Source: Xestospongia bergquistia
Lineage: Eukaryota > Porifera > Demospongiae > Haplosclerida > Petrosiidae
Length of the DNA: 64,000 nucleotides
NCBI GenBank assembly: GCA_963965975.1
Contig: OZ014411.1
Location: 13,904,501 to 13,968,500 of the forward strand
Direction of reading: 5' to 3'
Shown here: in pieces, positions 35,946 to 49,080 of the stretch
Layout of the letters: each line of letters opens with the position of its first letter
How positions within the stretch are numbered: position 1 is the first letter of the stretch
Made by a program: the position numbers and the translations under genes
Notes under the pieces: model-generated
What the model was told of the DNA's origin: nothing
Database searches by the model: none
Seen by the model: the letters and a program-made list of their open reading frames with translations, nothing else

Positions 35946-36200
35946 CTACAGAAGAATTTGGCTCAATTTTGATTTGAAGGCCTTGTTGTTTCTTTTAAGG
36001 TCTTCAATCTCTGTAATATAATTGACTGCAGCATCAAGGACAAAAGTTCTGTTGACTTTAAATTCTGTGTCTGGGACATCAGTATCTACTAGTAATTTGT
36101 GATATTGAATCTTAAGTGATGTCTATTTGGCACTCCGTCTCCATTTTTCATTAATCTTTTCTCTCTCTTTCCTTTTGTTTCCTTTTTGATTTTCGTCCAT
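35946..36200 (-). pseudogene. Single-exon bHLH factor with one in-frame stop
   Basis: From ATG at 36200 the minus strand reads MDENQKGNKRKEREKINEKW then RRSAK, a TAG at 36125-36123, then TSLKIQYHKLLVDTDVPDTE, FKVNRTFVLDAAVNYITEIE and DLKRNNKAFKSKLSQILL to a stop at 35948-35946; 85 codons in one frame. The basic region (KRKEREKIN), helix 1, loop and helix 2 (KVN.T.VLDAAVNYI..IE.L) plus a zipper-like tail fit a bHLH DNA-binding domain. Only one lesion interrupts it, in helix 1. It has no introns, so it could be a retrocopy or a very small gene with a recent nonsense mutation or an assembly error. Confidence 0.6.
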
Positions 36201-37335
36201 TGTTTGGTTTTTGATTCCTACCTTTTTTCCTTTCTGTTTCTTCAGAGGACATATACTCCCTCACTGTACATTATTGTATTTGACTCATCAATTATAATTA
36301 CATCATAATATATAGTAAGTGTAACCTTTAATATAATAATTAATACCAAAAATAGACAATTCCCAAAATAATTTCTAACCAACAGAAATCATTATTAGTT
36401 AATTAGCTTGATATGGAGTTAAATGTAAATATAAAATGATGTAAATGCATACGAGTATAGCCTAGTGTGACTTTGAAGCTTATTGTAAAACCCTATATAT
36501 ATATATATATATATCAACCATTGACATATCTTAAGCTTGTATAAGATTAGATATGTTCCTTACCTGAAGTATAATGCCTGACCCAATAATTACATCGTTA
36601 ATGACTTACAATCTGACTTTTACGTTGTACAACATGATGATCAAACAATCAAAAACAAAATAATTAGAAAGGCAATGATGTGCATGTGAGATTGAGTTTG
36701 CAATTTTAGCAAATGTTGGAAAATGAAACTCACTTATTTGAACTGTTGACAATATAATAAGCATAATGATTATACTTATTATTGAATATATATTTATGTG
36801 TATTATGTAATCACAGGATATGTATTCCCTCATTGTATGTTATTTTATTTGACATATAAATTATAATTACATCATTATATGTATAATAAGTATAACTATA
36901 AATTTAATAATTAATACCAAAAATATACAATTTCCAACAAAGCACAAATTAAAAATGGATCTAAATAAACATGTTAATAATTAAATATGTTCTTGATTTC
37001 CATTAATTATATAATGAAACTAGTGGCAATTGCTACATGGAAACTAGCAATATTCCAAAGCAACTTGGAATTTTTCATTCAGACATTGAGTCATTGCATT
37101 CTGTAACTTGTTGGAATCTTTTCCATCTATCATATTGGTATCATATCCTATGGAATGTTGTTGACATGATTTATAATCCCAATGTTGTTTTCTGCAGATC
37201 TAGAGAGCAACATGGATCCAATTATTACAAATAAATACATATCTTCATTCATCACATGCTTTTTTTGTTTAAATGACTTTTAGTCATTGAACATACAATG
37301 AAGTATACAAAAATTATCTAAGACACTCACAGCTT
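36201..37335. other. AT-rich intergenic DNA
   Basis: No ORF with family resemblance. An (AT)n tract lies at 36493-36513, and the blocks near 36250-36360 and 36825-36930 (TGTATTTGACTCATCAATTA, TAATTAATACCAAAAATA) are a diverged direct duplication of about 100 bp. Confidence 0.4.
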
Positions 37336-37337
37336 AC

Positions 37338-37505
37338 TTAATTGCTCAGGCTCGCCCCACAAAATGTTCAACGTTTCCCTACAAGTTAGTATCTATTGCT
37401 CAGGTTCACCCCTAAATGTTTTACGGTCTCCTAGAAGTTAGTATCTATTGTTGTTCAGGCTCGCCCCACTAAATGTTCAACATTTTCCTAGAAGATAAAA
37501 TCTAG
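37338..37505. repeat. Three tandem ~54-bp repeats just upstream of the channel gene
   Basis: Units start at about 37341, 37394 and 37446 and share ATTGCTCAGGCTCGCCCC, AAATGTT.AACG and CTAGAAGTTAGTATCT. A fourth partial GCCCCTCTCTCGCCCCAAG follows. The GC-rich core contrasts with the flanks and lies within 200 bp of the ATG at 37542, so promoter or 5'UTR elements are plausible. Confidence 0.7.
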
Positions 37506-37541
37506 CACCACAGCCCCTCTCTCGCCCCAAGTTTGTTAGAG

Positions 37542-40500
37542 ATGGCGAGCGACCCTATCTATGAGAGTGACATTATTCTCCTCTACTGCTCAGAGGCTGA
37601 AGGATTCGTCTTTGCGCAGCCACCCAGGTAAGATTTTCATTATTGTGCATTGGTAAACTTTTCGAGTTCTTCAAAAATACAACGTTATTGATCAATAGTT
37701 ATTTTTCAAAAATTGCTCCCTTTACAACTTTGCCTTTCTCTATTCAGCTCTAGCCACAGTCATGTAACAATATATGGAATCTCCAATCCTGATATTCCCT
37801 TGTACATCAATGATCCAGCATTGCCTAATGTGCACTGTAAGTGTATTTGAGTTTACTAGTAATTATTCATTAGTATATACCATCCATTAATGTCATCCCA
37901 CACATGTTTTTTCCTTACAGTTGCCTCCTTTCAAGTTCTAGCAGAGAACACACATATTGAGTAAGTACATGATCTTCTTTTATTAGTCATATCCTATCTA
38001 GCAAATTACAATGGATCAATTGATCAGACTCCTCATGTATCGATCGATCAATCCAATTTAATTTGTTTCCTTACTTTAGCCTGAGCTGTGATTCTCCACT
38101 GGATGTCCCAAAGGTAAGTTAACGTTACACAATATTATAACAGAAAATACTATACTTACAAATAATACAACACTGTTATAATAATTATATGTGCATGCAC
38201 ACTATTAATACTGCTAGCAATTTTTAAAAGAAAAAGATATTGTCTTTCTTAAATACATTTATGTAATTCTTTCCTATTAGAATCACGATCATCTAAATTA
38301 TCGTAGTTTAGTTTATGGACGTAAGATCAAGGTATATAAAGGTGACGAGTATGTATGTTATTTAATCTCAAACTTGTAGTTATTACATGTTGCATCTAGA
38401 AAGTACCTCTCTCTAACATCTATCAGTGAAAGTGGATCAATTAATCCACCAGTGAGTATATTTAACTTTAAGTGTGTTGTATATGTGTGTGATCTCTCTT
38501 GTAAACAGGCTAAGTTGGTTGAAAATTTTGACAAAGATACTTGTCTCTTTCGCATTTTGCCTGCTGGACCTGGTAACAGCAGAGGAGAAAATGTAAGAGT
38601 ATTAAAATATACTACATATAACATTTTATAGGAAGCATATGAATCAATACTAGTATTTCTAGTTAGTAATTGGAATAACAATTGTGTCTCATCCATTGAA
38701 ACTGATAATAAAATGTCATGACAAAAGTCTAAACTATAGGTTTTGTTTATGACAACAAATGTAACATTCATCGCAGCATTAACAGTTATATAAATATTTA
38801 TTTGTCTTTAGGTATTACCTGAAGATCTCATTACGCTGGAGTCGGTCAGTGAAAAAGGGCATCATATATTATGTGCATGTAATGCTATCACATCAAGGTA
38901 TAATGGAAATATAATATAGTGTTATTTTATAATGTTTCACTGTCTTCACTCTGCCACCAATTTATATGTCCATCCATCCATTTATCCTAGTCTAAACTGT
39001 AGACTTATACAAGTACACATATGTGTATACAATATATACATGTATTAATGGGTCCTGTACTGTTTTTAGATATGAATTAAAGATGGCTGTCACTGATTCA
39101 GTCTTTGTTATTTATTCACAAACCAAATTTCATCCTCATATCCCTCACAAAGCACTAAGAGTAAGGAAGTACTTCATTTTAATTGGTCACATAATGTCAT
39201 GTGACTATTACATCATTAGGGGTGCAATGTGGTCATGTTGTTTAANNNNNNNNNNNNNNNNNNNNNNNNNNNNNNNNNNNNNNNNNNNNNNNNNNNNNNN
39301 NNNNNNNNNNNNNNNNNNNNNNNNNNNNNNNNNNNNNNNNNNNNNNNNNNNNNNNNNNNNNNNNNNNNNNNNNNNNNNNNNNNNNNNNNNNNNNNNNNNN
39401 NNNNNNNNNNNNNNNNNNNNNNNNNNNNNNNNNNNNNNNNNNNNNATCAAAGAAGAAGTGATATCAGAAGGTAAGGATCAAGTAAGAAAATACAGTTAAT
39501 GGTATTGGATAACTTTTAGTGGGTGCAAGGAAGAGGGAGAGTGTTCGTGGCATTCAAAAAGCTCCACCTATTTCAGGAGATTGCTTCTGGCAGCTAGAGA
39601 AAATTGACAAACCTCTTAATGGTAAGTAATTTTCTTATTATCATGACAATCAATAGATGTCATAGTGAAAGTAAAGGTTATAAGATCTTGTTTAGATAAC
39701 TGTTAGAAAATTTTGTTGTGTTATGATAACTAAAACCCCCTCCTCCAGGTGATCAGTTTGAATATGATGACAAATCTCAATGTCGTATTAAACATTTACC
39801 AACTCAACAGTATTTAGCTGTTATACAAAAAGGACATCGTGCTGAGGTAGTGTTCTTTGACAGAGTAACAAGAAGAGCATTTGAATGTAATTGTTCTGTA
39901 GTTAACCTTAAAGAAAATAGCTGCTGGCCAACCAAAGAATCCTGAAGTCACATTTAGTCTTGTGTCAGTTGAAGGGGTGAGTTTTAGACTGGTGGCTATA
40001 TCGAAATCTCTCTCTCTCATTAGCAAACAGGAGTGATTACTAAAGGTAGTTATGTTGAGATTCGACACGTACACTCGGGCAAGAACTTAGTACTTCAAAG
40101 TAAGTCTATCAGATAATAATAGAATATATGGAACACAATGTTCTTCTAATAATAGGCAAGTCATTTTTACAGAGAGCATATTCTGATATAAATGCTACAG
40201 AAACTATAACAAAAAGCAAATGGTTTAAAGTATGTTTTGTCATTTTCATTTAAAACTTTATTTATGTATTTTATGAACTCTTTGTCTCCTTGTAGCTTGG
40301 ACTAGAGGACAGTGATCAAACACACCAACAATACTTTCATGTTGAAGAGGTACACTTTGAATGGTCCTAGTATTTGTTTTTAAATATTGACATTAACTGA
40401 TATTATTACTTATTGTTTCTTGTGGTATGTCTTTTTAGGTAAATGCTGACTTGATTCACGAGTACTATCATGTGTCAGGTGTAGCAGCTGTATTAAGGGA

Positions 40501-43500
40501 ATATATAAAGGATGTAAGAATTGATATACATATATAGGTAGATGGATAAATGAATGGATATACCTAACAGCTAGCTTAATTACTTGCTGATCATTATTTT
40601 GCAGTTTACAACTGATTCTAAACCTGTACCATTTCCTCCTGTATTGGATGAACTTATTGAAGTTTTGTCAAATTTAACTGACTGGATTAGTGGTGAATTT
40701 TATCAGAAGAGTCGAGCTAACATGCTCAGAGTGGCACAAGTAACATAGAGACATAATATTTAGCTATGCTTTGACTCTTTCTTGCAGGGAGTAGACCTAC
40801 TTGTTGGATTCCTCTGTGAAATTAATGATCTTGAAAACAAAGAGTGTGTTTTTTATATGTTGTTTTAATGATTCTTATCTTGTCTTAGATTGTTAAAATT
40901 GTGTAAAGAAATATCAGTGGTGTTACAGCGATATGTTGAGTCTTCTAACAAAAAGTCACATCTTTATTTAGCAGAGAAAAGGTTTATGGACGTCCTATTT
41001 GGCAAGGTGAGGAATTAATGGACAATTAGGATTACATACAAATGGACAAAAAAATGGAGTGACAGACAAATGGACAGATGATTACCAAATGAATAGACAA
41101 GAACCAAATGGTTGTAGATAATCAATAAAATTCTTTGATAGATTGGTCATGGTATTGATATAGAAAAGGTCTTGAGTACTTTAGTGAGCAATGAAAGGTG
41201 AGACAATTATCTTTAAAAATACATTACATATTATTATATTACATTATCAGCTCTATAGCAAAAAATGTAGTATGTACACTTACTGAAAATCTTGAATATA
41301 CTGACCATATTAAAAATAAGCTGGTAAGAAAATGTTAATACTGAATATTTTAAAATTTATTATCCTCTTTCTCTGTCTCTCTCCCTCTCTCTTCTAGGAT
41401 GCTTCAATTCTTGACTTTTTAGGCATGTTGTGTTTTACTGCTGGGAAGCCAGTCAAAAGTGTACAGAGTAAGAATCTACAACTCTCAAACATTATTGTAG
41501 TTGATTTCCTATTTAGAAATTAAATGAGATTTCATATTGTAATTGCTATGTTCAATTAATGCACAAAATATATTTGACAATCATCTACTCTTTTCTTTCT
41601 CTTTTCTTTTTTTAGATATTATTCGAAAAGAAATCTTATCATTTGAAAAAGTCAGTTAAAGTTATTGTCTTCTCTTTTTTAAATTCTTTTTCTTTATTTG
41701 TAGATATGTTTTTTTAGAACTGAAATAGACAAAAATGGACAACTATGCTTCTCCTCTCCAAAAGAATTAAAAGGACCAATTCATAATATATGTTCTAAAG
41801 TAAGTCATGTTACCTATAGTAATAAGCATGCAAATTAATATGTACTTATACATGTATCCACCCTATATATCCATCTCTTTGTCCATGCATCCTTTCATCT
41901 GTTGTTATGCATCCATTTGCCAAGTTATATGTCCATTTGTCATCATTATGCATCCATCCATTCACCACCCATAGTATGCATTCATTTACCCATATTATTT
42001 GTCCATTTACCCATATTATGTGTCCATTCACCCATACTATATGTCCATTCACATTTATTTTATTGCAGGAGACTGCCAAAGACAATAGAAAAGCTTTTGA
42101 GTTTTTTGTTGCTCAGCTTAAACTCTTCAGTCGAATTTGTAAAGTAAGTTATTAGTGTAACTATGAAGATTATGAATAAAGATTGATGTAGCCATGGAGA
42201 TTAATGTTAATGCTCGATTCATTGACATAGGGAGTCAATTTGGATTCAATTCATTTCATTTGTGATGAGAAAAAGTACATTACCTTCCAAGAAGCTCTGA
42301 TGTGTATCAGGGACTCAGAACTCCACCCACTTCTTCAGTCAGCATATTTGGACTTTGTTGTTTCAGCTTATGTTGACCTTAATGTTGAAGAGAGTGGCAC
42401 AGATATTGACAATATTTGGCACTCTTATGTAAGTCATGTGATGGTGGCATATGTGATTGTTGTGTGAGGATAACATATGTGACTGTTGTGAGGGTGACAT
42501 AAGTGACTGTTAATAGGATAAAATGTTGTGAAAGAAAGTATCTAAGTTTTTCGGTGGGTAAAAGATATTGTTAAATATCTACTGTGTATATTGAGAGGGT
42601 GAAATAGAAGTGGTATCTTTGTGTGTGTGTGTGTGTGTGTGTGTGTTAATTGTGAGGGTATATAACAGCACTATTGTGGGTGACAAGAGTTTCATACATT
42701 TATAGTATTGGGATGAAATCAGTTCAAATCCAATGGAATGTATTGAAGATACATTTGCTGTTATTCCTAATGAAAGCGAAATAAGAGAATTACAACACAG
42801 CATCAGAATATTTCTCAGTAAAAACAAGGTATGTCTATAGAAATGATATTTATTATTATATATATAAAAAAAGAGTTAGATACTTCAGTATAATTATATA
42901 TATGTTATAATATATATATATATATAATATGTTTGTTATATATTATATATATATATATGTTTAAATATATCTGCTATATCTTTTTTTAATCTGTCATGTT
43001 GCATTATTGATTTATTTTCATTTTCATTAGTTGGTAAATGCTAAAGAACAGATTGAAGGAAATGAACTGATAGCTCAGATGTTATCAGTAATAGAGCCAC
43101 TAGTATCATATGGATTCTACAGGGAAGATTCTGAAATTAATGAAATTATTGGATTTTTGACTGATATTGTCAATGGTATGCATGAACAAACTCATCATAG
43201 TAAGGATTATTTATATCAACACTTTTTGTTTATTCTCTCTCTCTCTCTTCTTAATTAATTGTTAATTAATTAATTAATAATTAGATGTTAATTCTTATAA
43301 GGTTGTCAAATGTCAACAAAAGAAATGTTTCAAAATTAAAGAAGAGACTAAAAAGATCTTTCAAGTCAAAAACAGGTTGGCTACTAAGATAACACATCAA
43401 CTTGTTATATTACAATTTCTTATTCATTACAGAGCTGTTCGTGTACTTCATCTTTTTTTCAAACTGCTGGCTTATATAACAATGAGGGTATATAATGGGG

Positions 43501-46500
43501 AGGGGCTTAGATGATTAATGTATGTTTCACCAAATCTTTACTGTTGTCTGTTCTCCTGTATTTTAGAAATTTATATATGATTTCAAAAGTCTCAAATCTA
43601 ATGTTCAAGTATCATCACATGATAAATACACTCCTGTCAATGAGGCATTAAAAGCATTGATGACTGAGGACTATCACTTGTCTGATCAGGACCCAGGGTT
43701 AATGGATAAATAAAATATGGATGGATGGATGAATGTTAGGGTTTTTTTCTGTTTAATAAAAATTCCTTTGCAGGATTGTGGAAATCGCTCGAGAACGTCT
43801 TCGTCACCTCTTTTCTGAGAATGCCTACAAATGTTTTGATATGAACAAAAGTGAAGGTCAACAACTCATCAAATCCCTTGTTGACTTATTGAATTATGAA
43901 GATGATGAACTAAGATTAAGTAGTACACTATTATTATATGATATATACCAGGAAGAGAACATCATCTTTCATGATGCTAAAATCTCTTACCTTGTAACAC
44001 CTCCTTCAAAGCAAGTCTTTGATGAGATGGTAGACAAAGGTTCATTCTCTGATGATAACAAGTTGTTGCTTCGTATGTTACAAGGAGTAGCTATTACAGG
44101 TCTTATATTGATTACTGAGTAATTTATGATTGTCTTATGTTTTAATGTCTAGGTGATATTAATAAGAATGTCAAAAAATTGTTAAATGATGTTGCCAATG
44201 TCTGTATTATTGAAGATGATGAGACTCAACCTCATGCTTGTAACCAAAGCATTGCTTTTAGTACTGGTATGAAGTTACTTGCATCAATTGTATGTAGTGA
44301 ATTTCCTTCCTTTCTTCTTCTTCTATCTCCCTCTTTCTCTCTCTTTCTTTCTCACTTATAGGTATTTTTAATGTCATATTGACATATGTTCTACACTTCT
44401 GTTCTGGTGATAATGAAGAACAAGAGCAATTATTAATATTGGCTTGTCATACTTTACAAAGAATTGCTCGACGAAACAACCAAGTAAATGCAGTCATTCT
44501 GTTTATATTGTGTATGAATTCAATTTTTTGTAGGTCCAGATTAAAATTTTTGCTAACTTTGTGGATTTTCTTGATGTTAAGATTGCTGTGTCATCAGTGG
44601 CTCGTGTTTTAACTGAAGTAAACAAAATTTAGTTAATTTATAGATGGTTTCTTTCTCTGTCTGTATGTTATATGTCTTTTGTTTTTTCGATTGCTTTTGA
44701 CTTTTTATAGAGTATTTGTTATCAATTCTTATTCTTCTCTATTTCAGACTGTCTCTAACAATGAAATATTGTGTCGTAAACTCTCTGAGGCTGACATCAG
44801 ACAACTATTTACATTAGCCAGTACATCCTCTACTTCGAAATATTATGAATTCTTCACTACACTTGAGGCTGTCATGAAGGTAGAATAATATATTACATCA
44901 TTATTACATTTTTATTACATCATTATCACATAATAGCCTCACAAATCATCCTGCCATGTATCCATAATGTTAAAGAACTACCAGGAATTAATTGCACGGT
45001 TGTTTGCTGAAGGTAGAAATGAATATTTTGGTAGAATTATGCTGTCTGACTGTTGTCAACAACGATTGAAGTTATTAATAGATGTAAGTAGTAGTACACA
45101 TATACTGTCTGTATGTCTCTTTGTACATCTTTTGTCTGTCTGTGAAATGTTTGTTTATATTTTAATACATACATTTATGAATGAACTTTAAAGTCAAAAA
45201 CAAAGAGTGTAGAAACAAAGAACATACTCTGTTTAGTTTGAGTCATCTCTTTATATTAGGCTGATGATGATGATGATGGTCTGTTACAATTACTTGCTCT
45301 CTCAGATTTGTTAGCTACATCATCTGAAGGACAATGTAAATATGCTGAAAATGTCTGTCAATCTATCTACACTATTGATGAATTAGTGAGGTATGTCTTA
45401 ATGTTCTCTATATTTAGTCATGCATCTAGCCCACCTATTCATCATCCATTTATTCAATAGTATTATTAGTAGTCAAGAGGTTCCAGTTGAGAGAAAAAAA
45501 CCATTTGCTCGTCTTCTTAACTGGGCTTACCTCAATACAGAGAAAGACTCATTTGTATCCATTGCTGTCTTATCAAATAATGAGTAAGAAAATGAGTCAT
45601 GACCATATTGAAATTATTCTGAACAACTTATAATTAGATCATTTTGGGCTCATTTGGAACAATGCTCTATTTTGATGTCTACTTTGCATGAGAGTTTATC
45701 TCAAGGTGATATTGATATAGAGGATGTAAAACTTAAACTGAGACTGTTGTTCTCACAACATCTAAGTCTACCTGTAAGTTCGATAAGTAAGTACAATAAG
45801 TTAATTCTTTCTCTCTCTCTTACTCATATGGTCAGGTTTGGAAAGAAATAACAGAATATTTAGATACAAAATTGGAGTTTGAAGACAAATTTATCTTAAT
45901 TCCATCTCTATTACTATATTTAGTTGATGGTCTTGTACCATTAATTACAACATTCTGTACTAAATTGTCTGCTCACAATAGCTCTGGACCAACTAGTAAA
46001 GTCTATTCTAGTTTGCTAACACCTAAAGTACTGGCTGTCTTAAAATCAGTCGGAGATGCAGTAGCTGTAAGTGTGACATATGAAGTGTAATACATTGTGA
46101 CTGTCACTTTGTAGAACTTAGTAAATATGTATCCACATATGTTAATGACAACAGAGGAACAAGTTCATCTCTGGAATCTTTGCCTTGATAGTTTGGCCTT
46201 TATAATACCTCTTGAAGATGGTGTTGCTATAAAAGAGGTACTGAGTTAAAGGGAGGGAGCGGATAAACACTTTAAAAAAGTTCATTTAACATTGTATTAA
46301 ATAAATGTTACTTAAACCATTTGTTTCCCATGTGGACTGTAGGCAAGAGAGACAATTAATATGTTAGATAAAAAATTCTTCACCAGTCCTGCTGTGAAGG
46401 AGTATGAAGAAGAATTAGAACAGGAAAGATCAATGAACGATGAATTTCAAACTTTTGTTCGTAATTATAAGACTACATATGAAGGGATATCATCCATACC

Positions 46501-49023
46501 AATAAAGGACATCAGTGAGTGATTGAGTGGTTTTTGTGAGAGAAAGAATAGAAGGAGAAAGAGGAGAGAGAGACAAGGTGAGAGTGAGAGAGTCTGGAAA
46601 ATAAGACCAAATAGGCGAAAAAAAGTACAAAAGTAGTAGATGTTTTTGGACAATAGTTAAACTAGTTATCAATATTTTCTAGTGATTGATGATGAAGTTA
46701 ATGATGATGATCTCTTACCATGTGGTACTAGTTTCAATGCACTAGTTAATTTATTTACAGATGAATTAGTTTGTACTACTGACAGGTAATATTATTGTAC
46801 ATTTGCATGAAATATATTACTATGACAACTCTCTAGGAAACTTACTTGTCAATTACCTAAAACATTTGCTCTACTGGATTTACTAGAGTATGTTTATCCA
46901 ACTGTACACATCCTTTATTTGTCCATTCATTTAATCCATCAAACTAACATCTGTTTATTCATCCATTCATCTATCCATGCCTCTATTTTTTCTCCGTTCT
47001 GTAGCATTCTTTATCGTCGATTGCAGCAACCTCTCACTAGTAAAGAGAGAGCTGATCTTGACAATCTCTTACAGACTACATTGCAAATTTTATCTGGTAT
47101 GGTTCATCAAAAAATCAAGAGTATTGACCCACAATTACAACACAACAATCCAGCAAAATTTGAAGAGTGAGTCCTGTTAACTACCATGTATGTTAATCTA
47201 TTGTATTCTATTCAGAGAGTATAAAAACAAAGTTAAACCTCTCCAAGAAGCTCTTGTTAAAATGAATTCACATAAGAAGGTGGGATATGTAACTATTGAC
47301 ATCTGTACGGAAGCCTCAGCTGGACATTCCAATTCCTATTTCCAATTCAATTAAACGGGGTTATACGGAGTTTGAATGTCCGTTCTTGGCTTCCCTAAAT
47401 AATAGACCTACAATATACAACCAAAATCAGGGACCCAACCCAACTGGAAACATCTCGCTGCCGCTCGATTCTAAGAGACGGCTCATGGTACTTGCTCTCC
47501 GCATTTTATTAAGTAACAAGAAAAGCCTAGAATGCCACACATGCCAAAAATTGATTTAAGAATTACAAATTGGAATTCATTAACTGGTCGTTAATTGGGA
47601 TTTTTAAATGTGCCAACGTTCGCAAAAGAAATAAGAAAAAGGAATTGGAATGTCCGTCTGCGGCTTCCGTACATCTGTTACCTTGTTCCATTTTTCCATC
47701 TCTTCATCAATCCATCCATCCACAATCTATTCACCCATCCATTCATTACTCATTACAGTAGAATATTATAATAATCATTGATGTTATTAGTAGTATCTTG
47801 TTCACATACATATCACTCTCTCTATATATATATACATATTTTTACAGGTCATGTTGCATTTAGCACATCCTAACGATGAAATAGCTGTCGAAGTTTTAGC
47901 TTTCCTTCGAGTTCTACTTTATTTTGGATATAAGGGTGCTCAGAATGAAATAAGTAAAGATCTTTATAGAAATTTATTTTTAAAAATTTTGTCATAGGTC
48001 GACATTACAGTATTAATTTCTTTGTAAGAACAAACAAACTATTAGAGAGTGTTATATCAAGTATTGGGCAGCCTCTATCTAAGTATGGATGTATGGATAG
48101 CTTGATGGATATATGGATTGATCAATAGATAAATGAATGGATGGATGAAAGGATAGATGAATGAATGGATGAATGGATAGACAGATGGATGAATATATGG
48201 ATAAATGGATAGATATATATGGACAAATGAATATCACATTTTTATTGTCATTTCCAGGAAGTTAACGCTACAAACTAAGAGACAGATGTCACTTCCTCTA
48301 CCTCCTCCTTCTCTTGCTCTACCCTCTCGAATGAAATCGGAGAAGGCATATAATTACAATAATAATATACTTTAGCTTGTGTTTATTGTTTATTTTTTGT
48401 TAAGAGTTCATGTTTATTGAACTCTTAAGTATAGTAACTTTGTAATCTCTTCAACAGATTCCCAGGCAAACATCTGAGATGCATAGATTTTTAGTATCTT
48501 CCAATGAAGATGAAGATAATTTTGACATAACATCTGAAGAAACTGATTTTGGAGGTAGGTCTTATTAATTACTGTATTATGTTGTTATATTCTTGTTTTG
48601 TCGTTGCATTGTTATATTATTGTGTTATTTTGTTGTCATGTTATTGTGTTGTTTTATTGTTTTGTTGTTGTTTTGTATTCCTTTGTCTACTGTTTATTTG
48701 TTGTTTTCAGGTAATATCAAGCGAACTATCAGAGCTTATACAATTGAGAGTGCTGGTCAACTTGTAAGTGTTTTAAATTTTCAATACTGATCATTCAATC
48801 TATAATTTGTTATTTCTTTATTTATATATTAAAGGTAACTTTATACATTTATATATTAAAGGTAACTAGTGAGGGTGATGCTAAGAAACAAGCTAGTGTT
48901 GTTCTTGATGTTGTGGCATGGATGTGTGATGGACAGAACAAGGAGATGCAGAATATATTGAGAAAACAAGAAATGACATTCTCTGTGAGTTGACAGTTGT
49001 TCAATTCAATTGTCATGTGATAT

Positions 49024-49080
<57 letters not shown>

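Noticed and set aside
39023..39499. 158-codon open frame
   Set aside because: Most of it is the run of N; only the edges are real sequence (channel exon and intron).
47307..47559. 87-aa ORF as an exon of the channel gene
   Set aside because: It lies within a TIR element, in different composition and without family similarity.
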